Shown here: positions 49,406 to 61,054 of the stretch, piece after piece
How the letters are laid out: every line of letters begins with the position of its first letter
Position numbering within the stretch: the stretch's first letter is position 1
From: Littorina saxatilis
Taxonomy: Eukaryota; Mollusca; Gastropoda; Littorinimorpha; Littorinidae
Length of the DNA: 64,000 nucleotides
Direction: 5' to 3'
Assembly: GCF_037325665.1 (NCBI RefSeq)
Contig: NC_090254.1
Coordinates: forward strand, 39,197,647-39,261,646
Notes under the pieces: generated by a model
The model's database searches: none
Told to the model about the DNA's origin: nothing
The model's input: the letters and a program-made list of their open reading frames with translations, nothing else
Made by a program: the position numbers and the translations under genes

Positions 49406-49689
49406 TGTTACAGTAAATTCTGAAAACCAGGAAATTTACAAAATCCCTGAAAATTTCAGTAAATTTGTAAATGTCCTGTTTCACTCAGGGATTTACAAAT
49501 TTCCTAAAAATTCTAGGAAATTTGTAAATGTCCTGAAATTTGCATGCCAGTTTTTGACAAATTTACTGACCAATAAAAAATCATTTTCAGTAATTTTTCA
49601 AAATCCCCGAGTGAAACAGGAAATTTACAAATTTAGTGAAATTTTCAGGGATTTTGTACATTTCCTGGTTTTTAGAATTTACTGTAACA
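49406..49689. mobile_element. Ginger-like MITE, 284-bp foldback
   Basis: Starts TGTTACAGTAAATTCTG and ends with the complement ...AATTTACTGTAACA. The first nine bases equal those of the Ginger element at 5424. Arms are built of alternating GGAAATTTACAAA / TTTGTAAATTTCC words. The flanks are TATG on the left and CATA on the right, so the target duplication is uncertain. No coding sequence. Confidence 0.7.
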
Positions 49690-49844
49690 CATACACAGTC
49701 TTAACTCATGCACATTGTGTGTGGCAAATGTTCGCTGTCTGTTTTGCTGCTGTAGAATTGTGTTAACTATCCTGTTGTATTGTTAACTATCCTTCCCCTG
49801 CCGCCACCTCCCTCCCCCCTTCTTCCACACACATACACATACAG

Positions 49845-50998
49845 CAGACCTGTTTACCCTCCCGGATTGTCCGGAATTATTACGGATTTGGGGTCTAAAT
49901 TCCGGTATTATGGAAATCTACCGGAAATTGCGGTCGAGAGAACCTTTTTCGTGCGTGAAAATTCGAAGTCGAAATTGTGGTAGTCACCAGGACTGTGATT
50001 TCAAGGCTGACCAAAACAGCCTTTTCTGCGCATGTGCACAGCAAGGTATTTGTCGGATTCCGCGGTTTTGAGATCGACATTGGTCCGAAGGGTAATATAG
50101 GGCCGATCTCTGTGGGGACGAAATGCCAACCAAAAAAGCGAAAGTTGTACAGAAATATCGGCAAAACTATTAAGTCAAGTGGCGGTGTCTGGTGAAGTTT
50201 AAGAAGAGCGAACCACATTCATTTTGGTGATCGACTTGAGATCAGTGCAACAACAAAGCTAAGTCAGTTAGAATACGAGTCACGTCGCGGCACGTGTCCC
50301 GAGGTTAGACGCAGCATTAGTTTTAACAAAATGCAGTACACAAATGAACATGGAAACAAACAAAAACACGAAATTATGTTTGGCAAAACATGAGCCTGCT
50401 TCGCATCGAGTTTATTTGACCTAGGTCTCTACTTCCACAGAATCTCCCAGACTTGCAAGCCGATCTCTCACTAATGTCAGTCGCGCCAGAGACATAGATG
50501 TAGGTCTATGGTCGCGCTCATCAGTGACTTGCGCTGTTGCCGAAATTCAAGTCTTTCTGAGTCTAAAACTGATCTCCATTAATATTTCTCCAATATAGCA
50601 AAGATCACAGTTCTTTGAATCGAAAAACTTACAACAAAATGTTTAAATGAAATAAACGAATCGGTCCTCTAAAATTAAAGGTAGCTTCTGGAGAGTGTTA
50701 TTATGACTGGTTTTAATGCAGGATGTAAACTTGTCTTTGTTAACTTGCATATATGTCTTGTGTTGTGTGTTTGTGATGTGTGTGATCGAGCTTCTGTGTG
50801 TGTAGTACATGTACAATACTGTTAAACATGGTTATCAATTTTGTACTTGTTTTGCATGGTAGCGCGCGAATTAACGTGTCGTTTAATCGTTTTCGAGCTG
50901 GTTTATGGTTGATAAAAAAGATTACTCAAAGATGCCTCAAATTACGGAAAAGTACCAGTTGCATTCCTGATTTTCAATTGGGGGGGTAAACAGGTCTG
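49845..50998. mobile_element. CAGACCTG element (copy 3), about 1.15 kb
   Basis: Ends CAGACCTGTTTACCCTCC and GGGGGTAAACAGGTCTG. Flanking six-mers ATACAG / ATACAA match in five of six bases, in line with the 6-bp duplication of copy 2. Near 50124 a frame starts MPTKKAKVVQKYRQNY, reminiscent of a transposase N-terminus but soon closed. 50450-50570 matches 16.65 kb. Confidence 0.7.
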
Positions 50999-52584
50999 AT
51001 ACAAGGAGAATTTTTAAGTTTCATTCCATTTCAAAAGGTGGGTTGGTTGGTTGCACTGTGCTGACAAAGCTTGGTTTCTTCGTCAATGCTGATCTTTTCA
51101 TTCATTCTGAGGCACGTTTTCCGTTACATAACAAAAAAATGAAAAAAAGAGCAGCATTGCCAATCCGTCTGGGTATTAATTATGAAAGGATAGGGAGTGT
51201 TGCTCTCTAGAGAAGCAACTCACAATGATATCTTTAGCTTGACAACCCTAGTGGGACAATGGGTAACGTTAGGGAAGTTCAAGTCCTGGGCCTAGGTGAC
51301 TAGATGTTTTGGTCGCCCTGGCTCTGAATAAAACTTCAGGACTTTTGGTTGTGTAAGATGTTTCCATTTTCAATCAACAAGGAAAGTAAATACAGTGGAA
51401 CAGTTATGGTTAAGAGCATTGAGACAGACAGTTATAATCAAGGAAAATCATCATGCGAAAGTAAATCTGGTGTTGTTATGCAAGAAACAAACTACATCAT
51501 ATTAACCACAGGTATTAACTTTGTTTGAGCACCACTGGTCTTGAACCAGAAGCATAAAAAGTTACTGACAATGGCTTCAATTTTGAAAGCAAAACCCCGC
51601 ATGTAAGATCAGTTGGAGTCGTTGCAGGGCTTGTCCATAACTGGGCGAAGTCGACTTTGTGAAGTATACTTCTCGAAGCTGGCCGCACTAAGCTTTCTGA
51701 GGTTTTGGTAAAAAGACTTTGCAAAGTCTTCGCGAAGTCATCTTTGGGCTCAAATAAGGACTGACTTCAGGGATGATAAAGGATGCCTGTGTTCATAACC
51801 CCAATTAGTAGCAGGGTTGGCCTTCATTTTGACTCGGTGTTGCAGGTTGTATTTTTACACCCTGCTTTGCCCTGAAGTTGTCAGTTGGGTTCTGCGTCTT
51901 TCACAAGAGTTGGCCTTTCTTATCAAACGGTGTGTTTCTGTGTCTGTGAAATTATGAATATTTATTGCATTGCTAAAAATGTATTTTATATGTCCATTCC
52001 TTGTGCTATTTTGCTTTCAGCTATTTCTTGCATTGCTATATTTTATATGTCAATCCCTTGTGCTATTTTGCTTTCACTTATCAAGGTTTGACTGGATCTT
52101 AGTACTATTGTTTATCCTTTTGCATTTGGAGTTAAGAGATCCTTTTGATGTACATTGTAACAAAGTCACAGGAAAGGTGGCTGACTCTCTTTTGGTTATT
52201 ATCCATGCAGGTAACCAATGTGGTTAGCTATTTAGTGCTGAGCACAGTATCATGGGCGTGTCACATAATTATTTTTCTGCAAGTGAAATTTACTTTGATT
52301 ATTTAGATAAATATATATAACGGTTGTCATGACAACAAAAGATGTTTGCATTTGTGTTTTTGAAAGGGACAAGAGTGAATCCAGTCATGCAGTCGGTGCC
52401 CTTGATTTGATATAGTTTTCTTATACATTTTGAGTTGAAGGGCATCTTTAATTTGGAGTGTTACTATTTTTATGCTACACCTCGCCTCGTTTTGCATGAA
52501 TCCTTTTTGGGACTAAGCCTTTTACACCTTCAATAAAATTCAATGTGTTCACTCAGTGCTGAGTTTGTGGTTTTGTCCTTGTTC
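50999..52584. other. Non-coding, nothing firm
   Basis: No supported exon. 51640-51760 has small palindromes (ACTTTGCAAAGT, CTTCGCGAAG). A 57-bp direct repeat with ATTTTATATGTC-type words lies at 51980-52080. AATAAA at 52533 has no recognised gene upstream. Confidence 0.4.
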
Positions 52585-52795
52585 CTGTAGGTATGTGAAG
52601 TACAGTTACAGACTCAGAGGGTCTAGTTCGTGTAGTACAGTTACAGACTTAAAGGGTCTAGTTCCTGTAAGTTCGTGTAGTACAGTTACAGACTTAAAGG
52701 GTCTAGTTCGTGTAGTACAGTTACAAACTTAGAGGGTCTAGTTCCTGTAGTACACTTACAGACTTAAAGGGTCTATTTCCTGTAAATATCCCTGT
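52585..52795 (+). repeat. Minisatellite, about 37-47 bp unit, five copies
   Basis: Repeats of AGTACAGTTACAGACTTAAAG GGTCTAGTTC, with alternate units carrying an extra CCTGTAAGTTCGTG. Confidence 0.88.
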
Positions 52796-53855
52796 GTATA
52801 TCAGTTTGACATCTGCTTTCGTTATACTCAATTCGGCATACCAGGTTTATATGTTTACCAGAATTGCGCACGATAATGGCAGCGCAACAAATTCAGTTCG
52901 GGCCGTGCTGGTTTGATCGTTACTCTCTCTCTCTCTCACGGTTCTGTGTAGATGGCTGTCTGTGTAAAAATTAGGGAGTATCGTCCCTTGATCCCACTCG
53001 CGATACTCGTTGAACATGCCTTTGACCATGCAATCGCTTCAGCCAACGAAATATCTCGACTCCGCTCTTTAAATCCATGCAGAATGTGCGTATCGTATGA
53101 AGTATTCTTTATTTTCTCAATATTGACACATGTAGGCCTGTACCTATACGCAGAGACATACTTTGACACCACAAAATATTTCAGTTGTATGTTGAAAAAA
53201 GTAGTCCATCTGTAAACTCTGAATATGCAGATGACCTCTATAAATTATTCAATAATTGTACTCTGAAATAAAAGAAAATGACCAATGACAGTTGAGATCC
53301 AAACTCGGTTGTGATGGGATATCCATATATGGTTGTGATGGAATATTCAGAATAATCTGAATCACCTCCTCAGCTAACAGAGACAAAGAGGCAGGTCATG
53401 GGATATATATAACTGCATCTCATCTTGCCTATTCTTATTTTGACATTGACTGCATGAGACACAAGGGCTCCAAAAAAGTGTCCGAAATTCACAGTCACAC
53501 CAACTGAAATAAAGACAGCTTCGCGTAATATTTTTCGATTGATGATTGTGTTTTGTTTGGTCCGTCAGCGGTCGAGTAAAAACCAGCAATTGCAGAGAAT
53601 GTAATTTTGTTCGTGCCGCTATTAAATTGAAACCTTGTTTTTTTAAACTAGGCTTTTACTGTGATTTGTGCTAACATTTTAGTGTTCACGCACATAAACG
53701 CACGCCTGCACGCAAGCAAACACGTACACAATTAATCACACGGACACACACAGACACACACACACACACACACATACACACAGACACACACACACACTTT
53801 CGTATGTTATGAACATAATATAACTTGTTTGAAATCAGAGGCAACATTCTCAATA
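52796..53855. other. Non-coding, CA tracts
   Basis: No gene supported. (CA)n and interrupted CACA runs at about 53740-53800. Confidence 0.4.
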
Positions 53856-54390
53856 CAGTGGACGCCGCTTAATAAAACCGCGGTTAATAGAGCCAGCCGC
53901 TTATAAAAGCCAATTTCAGACGGTCCGGATTTATCACTATATCTTATGTATTAGAAAAAGCCGGTTAATAAAACCAACCCGCCGCTTATTAAAGCCAGTT
54001 TTCTCAGAGAAATCACGTAGTTTGTGACTAAAACTCACATTATCTTCTTCTGATGTGGAAGACGACCAACAAACAAACACTCATAAAATCGTTCTTCTCT
54101 GCCGAGTAACGATTCGTGACGGTGACAGTGAAATTATTGATGTACCGAAGTGATCAAAGTACACGTACATGTACATAATTAAAACAAAAGTTCAACATCC
54201 TTCGTGAAGTTTTGTTTAGATTCAAACAAGTGTAAATGACGAAAGAAAGTGACTGAGTGACGTAAACAAAAGAGAAGATTTTTTTCTTCTCGAAAATGAC
54301 GTATTCCTGGACCGCCGGTTAATAAATCCGCCGCTTATTAAAGCCATTTTTCGTCAGTCCAGAAGTGGCTTTATTAAGCGGCGACCACTG
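53856..54390. mobile_element. Tc1/mariner-type MITE (CAGTGGACGCCGCTT), 535 bp
   Basis: TA on both sides (53854-53855, 54391-54392). Ends CAGTGGACGCCGCTTAATAA and its near-complement; the motif GCCGCTTATTAAAGCC recurs inside each end. Interior without transposase. Confidence 0.85.
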
Positions 54391-54654
54391 TAATTGATAG
54401 ACTGATTTAACTGCGAGTTGCCAAAGAGTAAATGCTCATGCTTTTAGTGAGTCACACTTTCCCGTGATTTTCACGTGACATATTATAGGCCAGTCACTGA
54501 AAACACTTGGAGAAGAGCACGTGTAGAAAGATTCCACCACCAAAAGTAAGATAGTTCACTCTTTCACAACCCATACAAGCCCTACAGAATTATTTACGGA
54601 ATTGGTCCATAACAGCACAGCCGGGGAATATGTCCTTTGGACTTTTGACCATCA

Positions 54655-54752
54655 TCACACACACACACACACACACACGCACGCGCGCGCGCACACACAC
54701 ACACACACGTACGCATTCACACACACACACACACACGCACGCACACACACAT

Positions 54753-54787
<35 letters not shown>
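54655..54787. repeat. (CA)n / (CG) microsatellite
   Basis: Mostly CA dinucleotides with a CGCGCGC block. Confidence 0.95.
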
Positions 54788-54793
<6 letters not shown>

Positions 54794-54859
54794 TCAAATG
54801 GTATCTCGGATGGTATGTGTTTAACCACTGCGCCCCGCAGTTTGCCTTCAGGACCATAG

Positions 54860-55480
54860 ACACGCGCTAGTGATCACATGTCATGGTCGGTCGCATTCTG
54901 TTGTTATCATCATCTCGGACAGGATAATAACCTGAAGTCAACAATGTGTCGTGATTGGAAACATTCCGTCCGAGATAACCGTTATAACCATCAACACGAA
55001 CAGGACAATAATTTGAATTTAGCAAGTTGTTGTGATTGAAAGAACACATTCTGTCTGTCTCTCATTCTCTGTCCCTCTGTCTGTCTGGCTGTCTTGGTCT
55101 GTCTGTCTGCCTGTCGAGACCAAAGACCACCTGCCTGTCGAGACCAAAGACCACTTAATTTCGGTCCCAAGTCACACTTTCAACCTTTCATGGGAGACCA
55201 CAAGTCGTGACGAAGTAAATTGTTATCTCTCACGATTTCTCCATCACTTTAAATTCTTCCTTCCTCATTTCACGACTGTATGTTACACGGAAGTGATAAG
55301 TGTTATTTCACGTTGACTCACACTCAAATTGTTTGTAGGGTTTGCCTCTTGTACGAGAATGTGGTACGTACGTATTTCTGCACTTGTGCCGATAACGAAG
55401 TGAACCTCCCGACTTCTGTGTTCAAACGAGGATTTTAGTTTTTTAATGTTTTTTTTTTAAATGTTTTCTTGCTTGTTTGT
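54860..55480. other. Non-coding with small duplications
   Basis: A 27-bp unit CCTGTCGAGACCAAAGACCA is duplicated at about 55111-55160. Two diverged GGACAGGATAATAACCTGAA / AGGACAATAATTTGAA segments lie near 54915 and 55000. Confidence 0.45.
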
Positions 55481-55527
55481 TTGTTGCTTGTTTGTTGTTT
55501 GTTTGCTTGTTTGTTTGTTTTCTTGCA

Positions 55528-55830
55528 GGACTTGGCCTGCGAAACACTGTGTTTGAAGCTATCTTTGGTGCTTGACCAGTTACACAAAAACTCCAGTGAA
55601 GTATTTGCAGAATTTGGATGACAAAACCAGCGTTTAAAGCTATCTTTGTTGCTTGACCAGTTACAAAAACACCTCCTCAGGTATTTGCAGTATATGGATG
55701 AGAAAACCAGCGTTTGAAGCTATATTTGTTGTTTTTCCTGATAACACCCACCCAACGCCTCAAGTCTACCCTTGCAGGACTTGGGTGAGAAAAACTGTAT
55801 TTGAAGCGATCTTTGTCGTTTGTCCAGCTA
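55528..55830 (+). repeat. Diverged tandem repeat, about 90-bp unit
   Basis: Three to four units sharing GAAGCTATCTTTG-TTGCTTG-ACCAG and ATTTGCAG. Periodic but diverged; no coding potential shared between units. Confidence 0.65.
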
Positions 55831-55959
55831 GATAAGGAAAAGTTCCCTTTGTTATTGGTACGGCTAGTAACAGTTTGAGCAATTACTTTTATCAGATAAA
55901 TAAGATGCAATGATTTCTGCTCTCAGTGAAATACTTACTTTACTGTTTTAAATGTGTGT

Positions 55960-56175
55960 TTTATTGTGTGTGTGTGTGTGTGTGTGTGAGTGGGCGTGTG
56001 TGTGTGGGCGTGTGTGTGTGTGTACGTGTGTGTGTGTGTGTGTGCTTGCGTGTTAGTGTGTATATATGTTTGTTTGTGTGTGTGTATGTGTGAGTGTGTT
56101 TGCTTGTTTGTGTGTGTGTGTGGACACCCGTGTTTGTGGGTGTGTGTGTTCTGTCCGTGTGTGTGTGTGAGAGAG
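55960..56175. repeat. (TG)n microsatellite
   Basis: Long TG-rich tract with TTTG interruptions. Confidence 0.95.
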
Positions 56176-56379
56176 AGACGTTATAATTATGTCTCAAGTT
56201 TTTTTTTTTTAATCGGTAAACGACCTTCAACCCACGGGAAACACATCAGCAGTTATTCTATCCTACACATGCCCTTGCTAAATATATTGCAATTAAAAAT
56301 GTAAATGTACGGACTCGGAGCAACACCCCCCTCCTCCTCCCAATCCACTATACCCCAAACTGTATAGATCTTTGCCTCT

Positions 56380-56439
56380 TTGTCTCTCTCTCTCCTTCTC
56401 TTTGTATTACTCTCTCTCTCTCTTTCTCTCTCTCTCTCT

Positions 56440-56505
<66 letters not shown>

Positions 56506-56675
56506 ATTGCTCTTACGCTCTCTCTTTATCTCTTTTAATGCTCTCTCTCTTTCTCTCACACACACACTCACACACACGCACACACACAAACCACACACAC
56601 ACACACACACACACATACACAAACCACACACACACACACACACACGCACACACACACATACACACACACACTCTC
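56380..56675. repeat. (CT)n followed by (CA)n
   Basis: CT dinucleotides to about 56505 and again at 56535-56560, then CA dinucleotides to about 56670. Confidence 0.95.
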
Positions 56676-56835
56676 TCTCTTCATCAGTTTACCTTCACAT
56701 TTCTTCACATTGTTCAAAGTGTATTCTTACATATTCATGAAGAATGAATTCGTCACGCACCCATTTACCGCAGATAATTAATTGTTAGTATGTAACTCAA
56801 CGTGTGAAGGACGGGCTTGGTACATGGGCAGAATT

Positions 56836-57612
56836 TAACAAGTCGCGTAAGGCGAAAATACAACATTTAGTCAAGCTGTCGAACTCACAGAATGAAACTG
56901 AACGCACTGCATTTTTTTTCACCAAGGCCGTATACTCGTAGTTTCGTCAGTCCACCGCGCGTGACAAAGGCAGTGAAATTGACATGCCAGAATAGCGCGG
57001 TAGTGGTTGCGCTGAGCAGGATAGCACGCTTTTCTGTATCTCTATTCTTTTTAACTTTCTGAGTTTGTTTTTAATCGTAACAAACGATATCTTTATGTTT
57101 TTGAATCAGGAACCGACAAGGAATAAGATAAAAATGTTTTTAAACCAATTCCGAAAATTTATTTTTAATCATCATTTTCATATGTTTTTAATTTTCAGAG
57201 TTTGTTTTTTTATCCGAATGAAACATCTATATATGTTTTTGGAATCAGAAAATGACGAAGAATAAGATAACATTGTTTTTGGATCGTTTTATAAAAAAAA
57301 TATTTAATCACAATTTTCTGATTTTTAATGACCAAACTCATTAATTAATGTGTAAGCCTCCTAGCTGAAATGCAATACCAAAGTCCGGCTTTCGTCGAAA
57401 ATTGCTTGGCCAAAATTTTAATCAATTTAATTGAAAAATGAGGGCGTGACAGTGCCGCCTCAACTTTTACAAAAAGCGGGATATGACGTCATCAAAGACA
57501 TTCATCAAAAAAAATGAAAAAAATGTCTGGGGATATCATTCCCAGGAGCTCTCATGTAAAGGTTCATGAAGATCGGTCCAGTAGTTTACTCTAAATCGCT
57601 CTACACACACAC
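56836..57612 (-). mobile_element. Dispersed repeat E (copy 2), inverted
   Basis: Starts ACAAGTCGCGTAAGGCGAAA, contains TGACGTCA near 57484 and ends AAATCGCTCTACACAC before a GT tract, mirroring 35097-35955. The palindromic 5' end is missing or replaced by the (GT)n tract. Confidence 0.8.
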
Positions 57613-57683
57613 GCGTGTGTGTGTGTGTGCGTGTGTGTGTGCGTGCGTGTGTGTGCGTGTGTATGTGTGTGTTTGTGTTTGTT

Positions 57684-57729
<46 letters not shown>

Positions 57730-57760
57730 CGTGTGTGTGTGCTTGCGTACATGCGTGCGT
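57613..57760. repeat. (GT)n microsatellite
   Basis: GT dinucleotides with GC interruptions, directly joined to dispersed repeat E. It probably expanded from that repeat's internal microsatellite. Confidence 0.95.
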
Positions 57761-58288
57761 GAAAGCGCGCGCGGGTGCTCTGCACTAAGCAGCAGAAATG
57801 TAATGTTATAGAGCTGATTAATTCAGTAGAAATGTTAAGGTTGTTTTGCAATTTTCGCTTCGCACCCTCGAGCTTCAATACTAAACGGTTTTGACAAAAG
57901 GTGACAAAAGAAAAAAAGTTTTTGTAATGCTTGACTAAACCATTGTTTTAAACTCCTATTCGTTTCCCTTTCGATTGATAATTGTATTAACACATCGAGT
58001 TAGTGTTGGTGGCTTTTGCACAATGAATTCGTCAAAATAATCAAACTTTGCATGGAGAGCACCCACGCTGTTCGTCTTTGGTATGTGACCAAGTGGAAGG
58101 ATGTTCTGATCCCATGTAAAAGCCTGGCAAGGTTTGAGACGATGAGCCGAAGTGTTTTCACGAGGAGTCTGTTTTTAAGGCTGTTCTTAGTTCGGCACGA
58201 AGGTGACTTCGCGAAGTCATTTTGCCAAAAATGTAGTGACAAACCTTCGTGCATTCAGCCGCTGTGCGAAGAAAGGGGCTCCGCTCAC

Positions 58289-58764
58289 ATATATATATAT
58301 ATATATACGACTAGTGTCTGTCTGTCTGTCTGTCTGTCTGTGTGTCTGTGCGCGATGCGCGGCCAAGGTTCTCGATGGATCTGTTTCAAATTTGGTGATC
58401 ATATTCAGGTACACCCTGGACACAACCTGGTCGATGAGATATTTCAACACGTGCTCTCAGCGCGCAGCGCTGTGCGCGCTGAACCGATTTTGTTTTTTTT
58501 GGTCTGGATCCACTACCAGTAACTCTTCCTTATCTTCTCCAGTGTTTTCAGCCGCGATTATCTCCCTTCCTCCGTGTGGCGTCAATCCATATTCCCGTTA
58601 CTTCGTTACTATTTTTAGAAGGTCACTGCACGTTACTATTTTTAGAAGGTCTCCAGTGTTTTGCGCGTTTATCTCCTTTCCTTCGTGCGCCGGCAAAGCC
58701 GGCGTCCCAGGCGCAGCCTGGTATTCGGCTCTACTTCTTCCCGGCGAAGCGGGTAATCATCTAG
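58289..58764 (+). mobile_element. Helitron-like non-autonomous element (tentative)
   Basis: The 3' end is CTAG followed by T (58761-58765), preceded by a CCCGGCGAAGCGGG hairpin 7 bp upstream and two further hairpins, CGCCGGCAAAGCCGGCG and CCAGGCGCAGCCTGG. Helitrons end in CTRR with a nearby hairpin and insert into AT. The 5' limit is unclear, set at the (TA)n run. A 24-bp internal repeat (GTTACTATTTTTAGAAGGTC) is doubled at 58607-58650. Confidence 0.45.
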
Positions 58765-58783
58765 TCTATCTTACCCAATATTG

Positions 58784-58920
58784 ACGGACTGTGTGATGAT
58801 ATCTTCTGCTATGGTCTGTTGAGACAGTGATATCAAAATCGAGACCGGAGGTCGAGATTTTGATATCACTGTCGAAACAGACCAATAGCAGAAGATATCA
58901 TCACACAGTCAGTCAATGTT
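58784..58920. repeat. Long near-perfect hairpin, arms about 60 bp
   Basis: GACTGTGTGATGATATCTTC ... GATTTTGATATCACTG pairs with its complement around a loop of about 13 bases (GAGACCGGAGGTC). Nearby 59196-59240 repeats GTCGTCGATATCA words. Likely a small foldback MITE. Confidence 0.75.
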
Positions 58921-59363
58921 AGATATATTGCTAATTCTCTGGACATTTCGTATTTACTGTAAAGAAATTACAAAAGTATTTGTCTCAGTTTTGGTTGTTC
59001 CATATCCCTCCCTCTGATTATTATTTCTTTTTGTTCACTCTTTTCTTGTACTTTTCAGTATTTCAAAATGTCTTTTCTTTCAAAAAGTCTTTAGTCACTT
59101 GCTCAACTAAATTCTGAGATAATTAAATTTTCATATATATTTGTTTGTTTTTAAATTTAGGTGTTTTTGTTTTTGAAGTGGGGAAGCAATAAAGAGGTCG
59201 TCGATATCAAAACTGATATCGACGGAAATGTCGTCGATATCACTTTTGCACTGAGCTCAATTTTGACCAATGGAAATCCACGTAACATATGAAATAGCAA
59301 TATATGTAACTTCAGCAGGACCGACGACGCACTGCAGATATCCCAGCCCCGCTACATGTTGCA

Positions 59364-59630
59364 CAAGGGCGGATCAGTTGCTTTGTAAGGGGGGGTGCAC
59401 TTTGAATCGAAAGTGAATGTGATGGGCGCGAAGCGCCCAAATTTGCTAGGGGGGTCCGGGGGCATGCCCCCCCCGGAAATATTTGTGGCCGAAAGAAGCA
59501 AAATGGTGCCATCTGGTGCCATTTGAACTTAGAAATGGTCATAGAATCAGCTTTCCAATTTTTTTTCGGGGGGGGGGGGGCACGTGCCCCCTGTGCCCCC
59601 CCCCCCCCCTCGTCTGCCCCTGTTGCATGA
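59364..59630. mobile_element. MITE with GGGCGGATC-like ends (copy 1)
   Basis: GGGCGGATCAG at the left and CTGCCCCTG at the right, interior with GGGGGCATGCCCCCCC and poly-G/poly-C blocks. It is related to 62707-62932. No target duplication recognised. Confidence 0.55.
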
Positions 59631-60216
59631 AAGGAAAATACTCGCCATAATCCCTATCGCGGCATAAATAATAGGCCGTGCGTCGTCTGTGCTGCTGAAA
59701 CTGCGCAGGTATTCTGCCCATTAACGACACCCGATACATGTGAGGCTTTAACACACGGAACTTTACATCTGGAAAGAACATTGCCCCAGAAACTCTACGG
59801 AGCGTCTATGTACTCATAATGTTATGTACTTAAAGCGTGTCCAAAAATGGAACGACACGCACAGGTTTTGAAGAAATGAAACGTAACCTACATTTGCGTA
59901 ATCTGGTTACATCCAGGTAATATTACCCCCCCCCCCCACACCCACACACACACACACACACACACCCCCATCACCTTCTTCACCTCGCCTCTTCATCTCT
60001 TCCACTGACCTTCATCATTAACATATGCATGGACGTGGTGTCAATTAAATAACATTTCATATTCCCACAAGCAAGCCGACTGCGAGACAGTACGTGCTGG
60101 TTGAGTTTTGGGGAACACACTTAAGTAAGAAGTACGAGTATATGTTACTGGCGACATCTTGTGATTCAATCTCGGAATTTCGTCTTTCTATAAAAAGGTA
60201 ACATATATCTTATATC
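59631..60216. other. Non-coding
   Basis: Contains a C/CA tract at 59928-59967. No gene supported. Confidence 0.4.
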
Positions 60217-60410
60217 TTTGTTGTTGTTGTTGTCGTCGTTGTTGTTGTTGTTGCTGTTATTGTTGTTGGTGTTGTTGTCGTCGTTGATGTTGTTGTTGTT
60301 GTTGTTTTCGCCGTCCTTTCTGTTGTTGATATTGTCACCGTCGTCCTTGTTGTTGTCGTCGTCGTCGTCGTCCTTGTTGTTATTGTTGTTGCTGTTACTA
60401 AAATCTTGTT
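60217..60410. repeat. (GTT)n / (GTC)n trinucleotide array
   Basis: GTT triplets with GTC and GTT-ATT interruptions over about 190 bp. Frames across it encode only Asn/Asp or Leu runs. Confidence 0.95.
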
Positions 60411-60635
60411 GCAATGCCCCAATGCCCCATTGTCCCATCAAAGCTCAGTCTCTTTTTTTTCAGGTCCCGATGTGACCTTCGTTTTACGTTTTTACTTTAT
60501 TTTGTTATTTGTGAATAAGCGGAACCATAGATTGCCATTGGCGTAATTAAACATTTAAAGCGAAATGATTTCTCTCACAGTCCCGGCTTCCCATGTAATT
60601 CCATCTCATATCTGGTCAGGTGTTAACGTTGGATC

Positions 60636-61023
60636 TCCTTCTTCTTTGTTCATGGGCTTGGACTCCCACGTTCACTCATGTTTTTAGCACGAGTGGATTT
60701 TTACGTGTATGACCGTTTTTACCCCGCCATTCAGGCAGCATACGCCGATTTCGGGGGAGGCATGCTGGGTATTTTCGTGTTTCTATAACCCACCGAACTC
60801 TAACATGGATTACAGGATCTTTTCCGTGCGCACTGTACTTTGTCTTGTGCTTGCGTGTACACACGAAGGGGGTTAAGTCACCAGCTGGTCTGCACATTAG
60901 TTGACCTGGGAGATCGGAAAAATCTCCACTCTTAACCCACCAGGCGGCAGCGACCGGGATTCGAACTCACGACCTTCCGATTAGGAGGCCGACGTAATTA
61001 CCACCACGCCACTGCGCCCGTCT
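60636..61023 (-). mobile_element. tRNA-headed SINE family F (copy 2), minus strand
   Basis: Minus-strand head GACGGGCGCAGTGGCGTGGT (box A) and GTCGTGAGTTCGAATCCCGG (box B, intact here), body GGAGATTTTTCCGATCTCCC, 3' end near the GAAGAAGG run at 60636. A fuller copy than 40779-41128. Confidence 0.88.
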
Positions 61024-61054
61024 TTTTACATGGGATAAAGACTTACCTCCACTG

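Noticed and set aside
50124-50218. Transposase N-terminus starting MPTKKAKVV as a real gene
   Set aside because: The frame closes after 16 codons and no further domain is present; kept only as a hint inside the element.
52585-52795. CRISPR-like array
   Set aside because: A eukaryotic minisatellite; units are contiguous without unique spacers.
54590-54860. Open frames of alternating Cys-Val or Thr-His residues (also at 56.0, 56.5 and 57.6 kb)
   Set aside because: They are translations of CA/GT/CT dinucleotide tracts on either strand and have no independent coding signal.
60166-60475. Asn/Asp-rich and Leu-rich frames
   Set aside because: They come from the GTT/GTC trinucleotide array.
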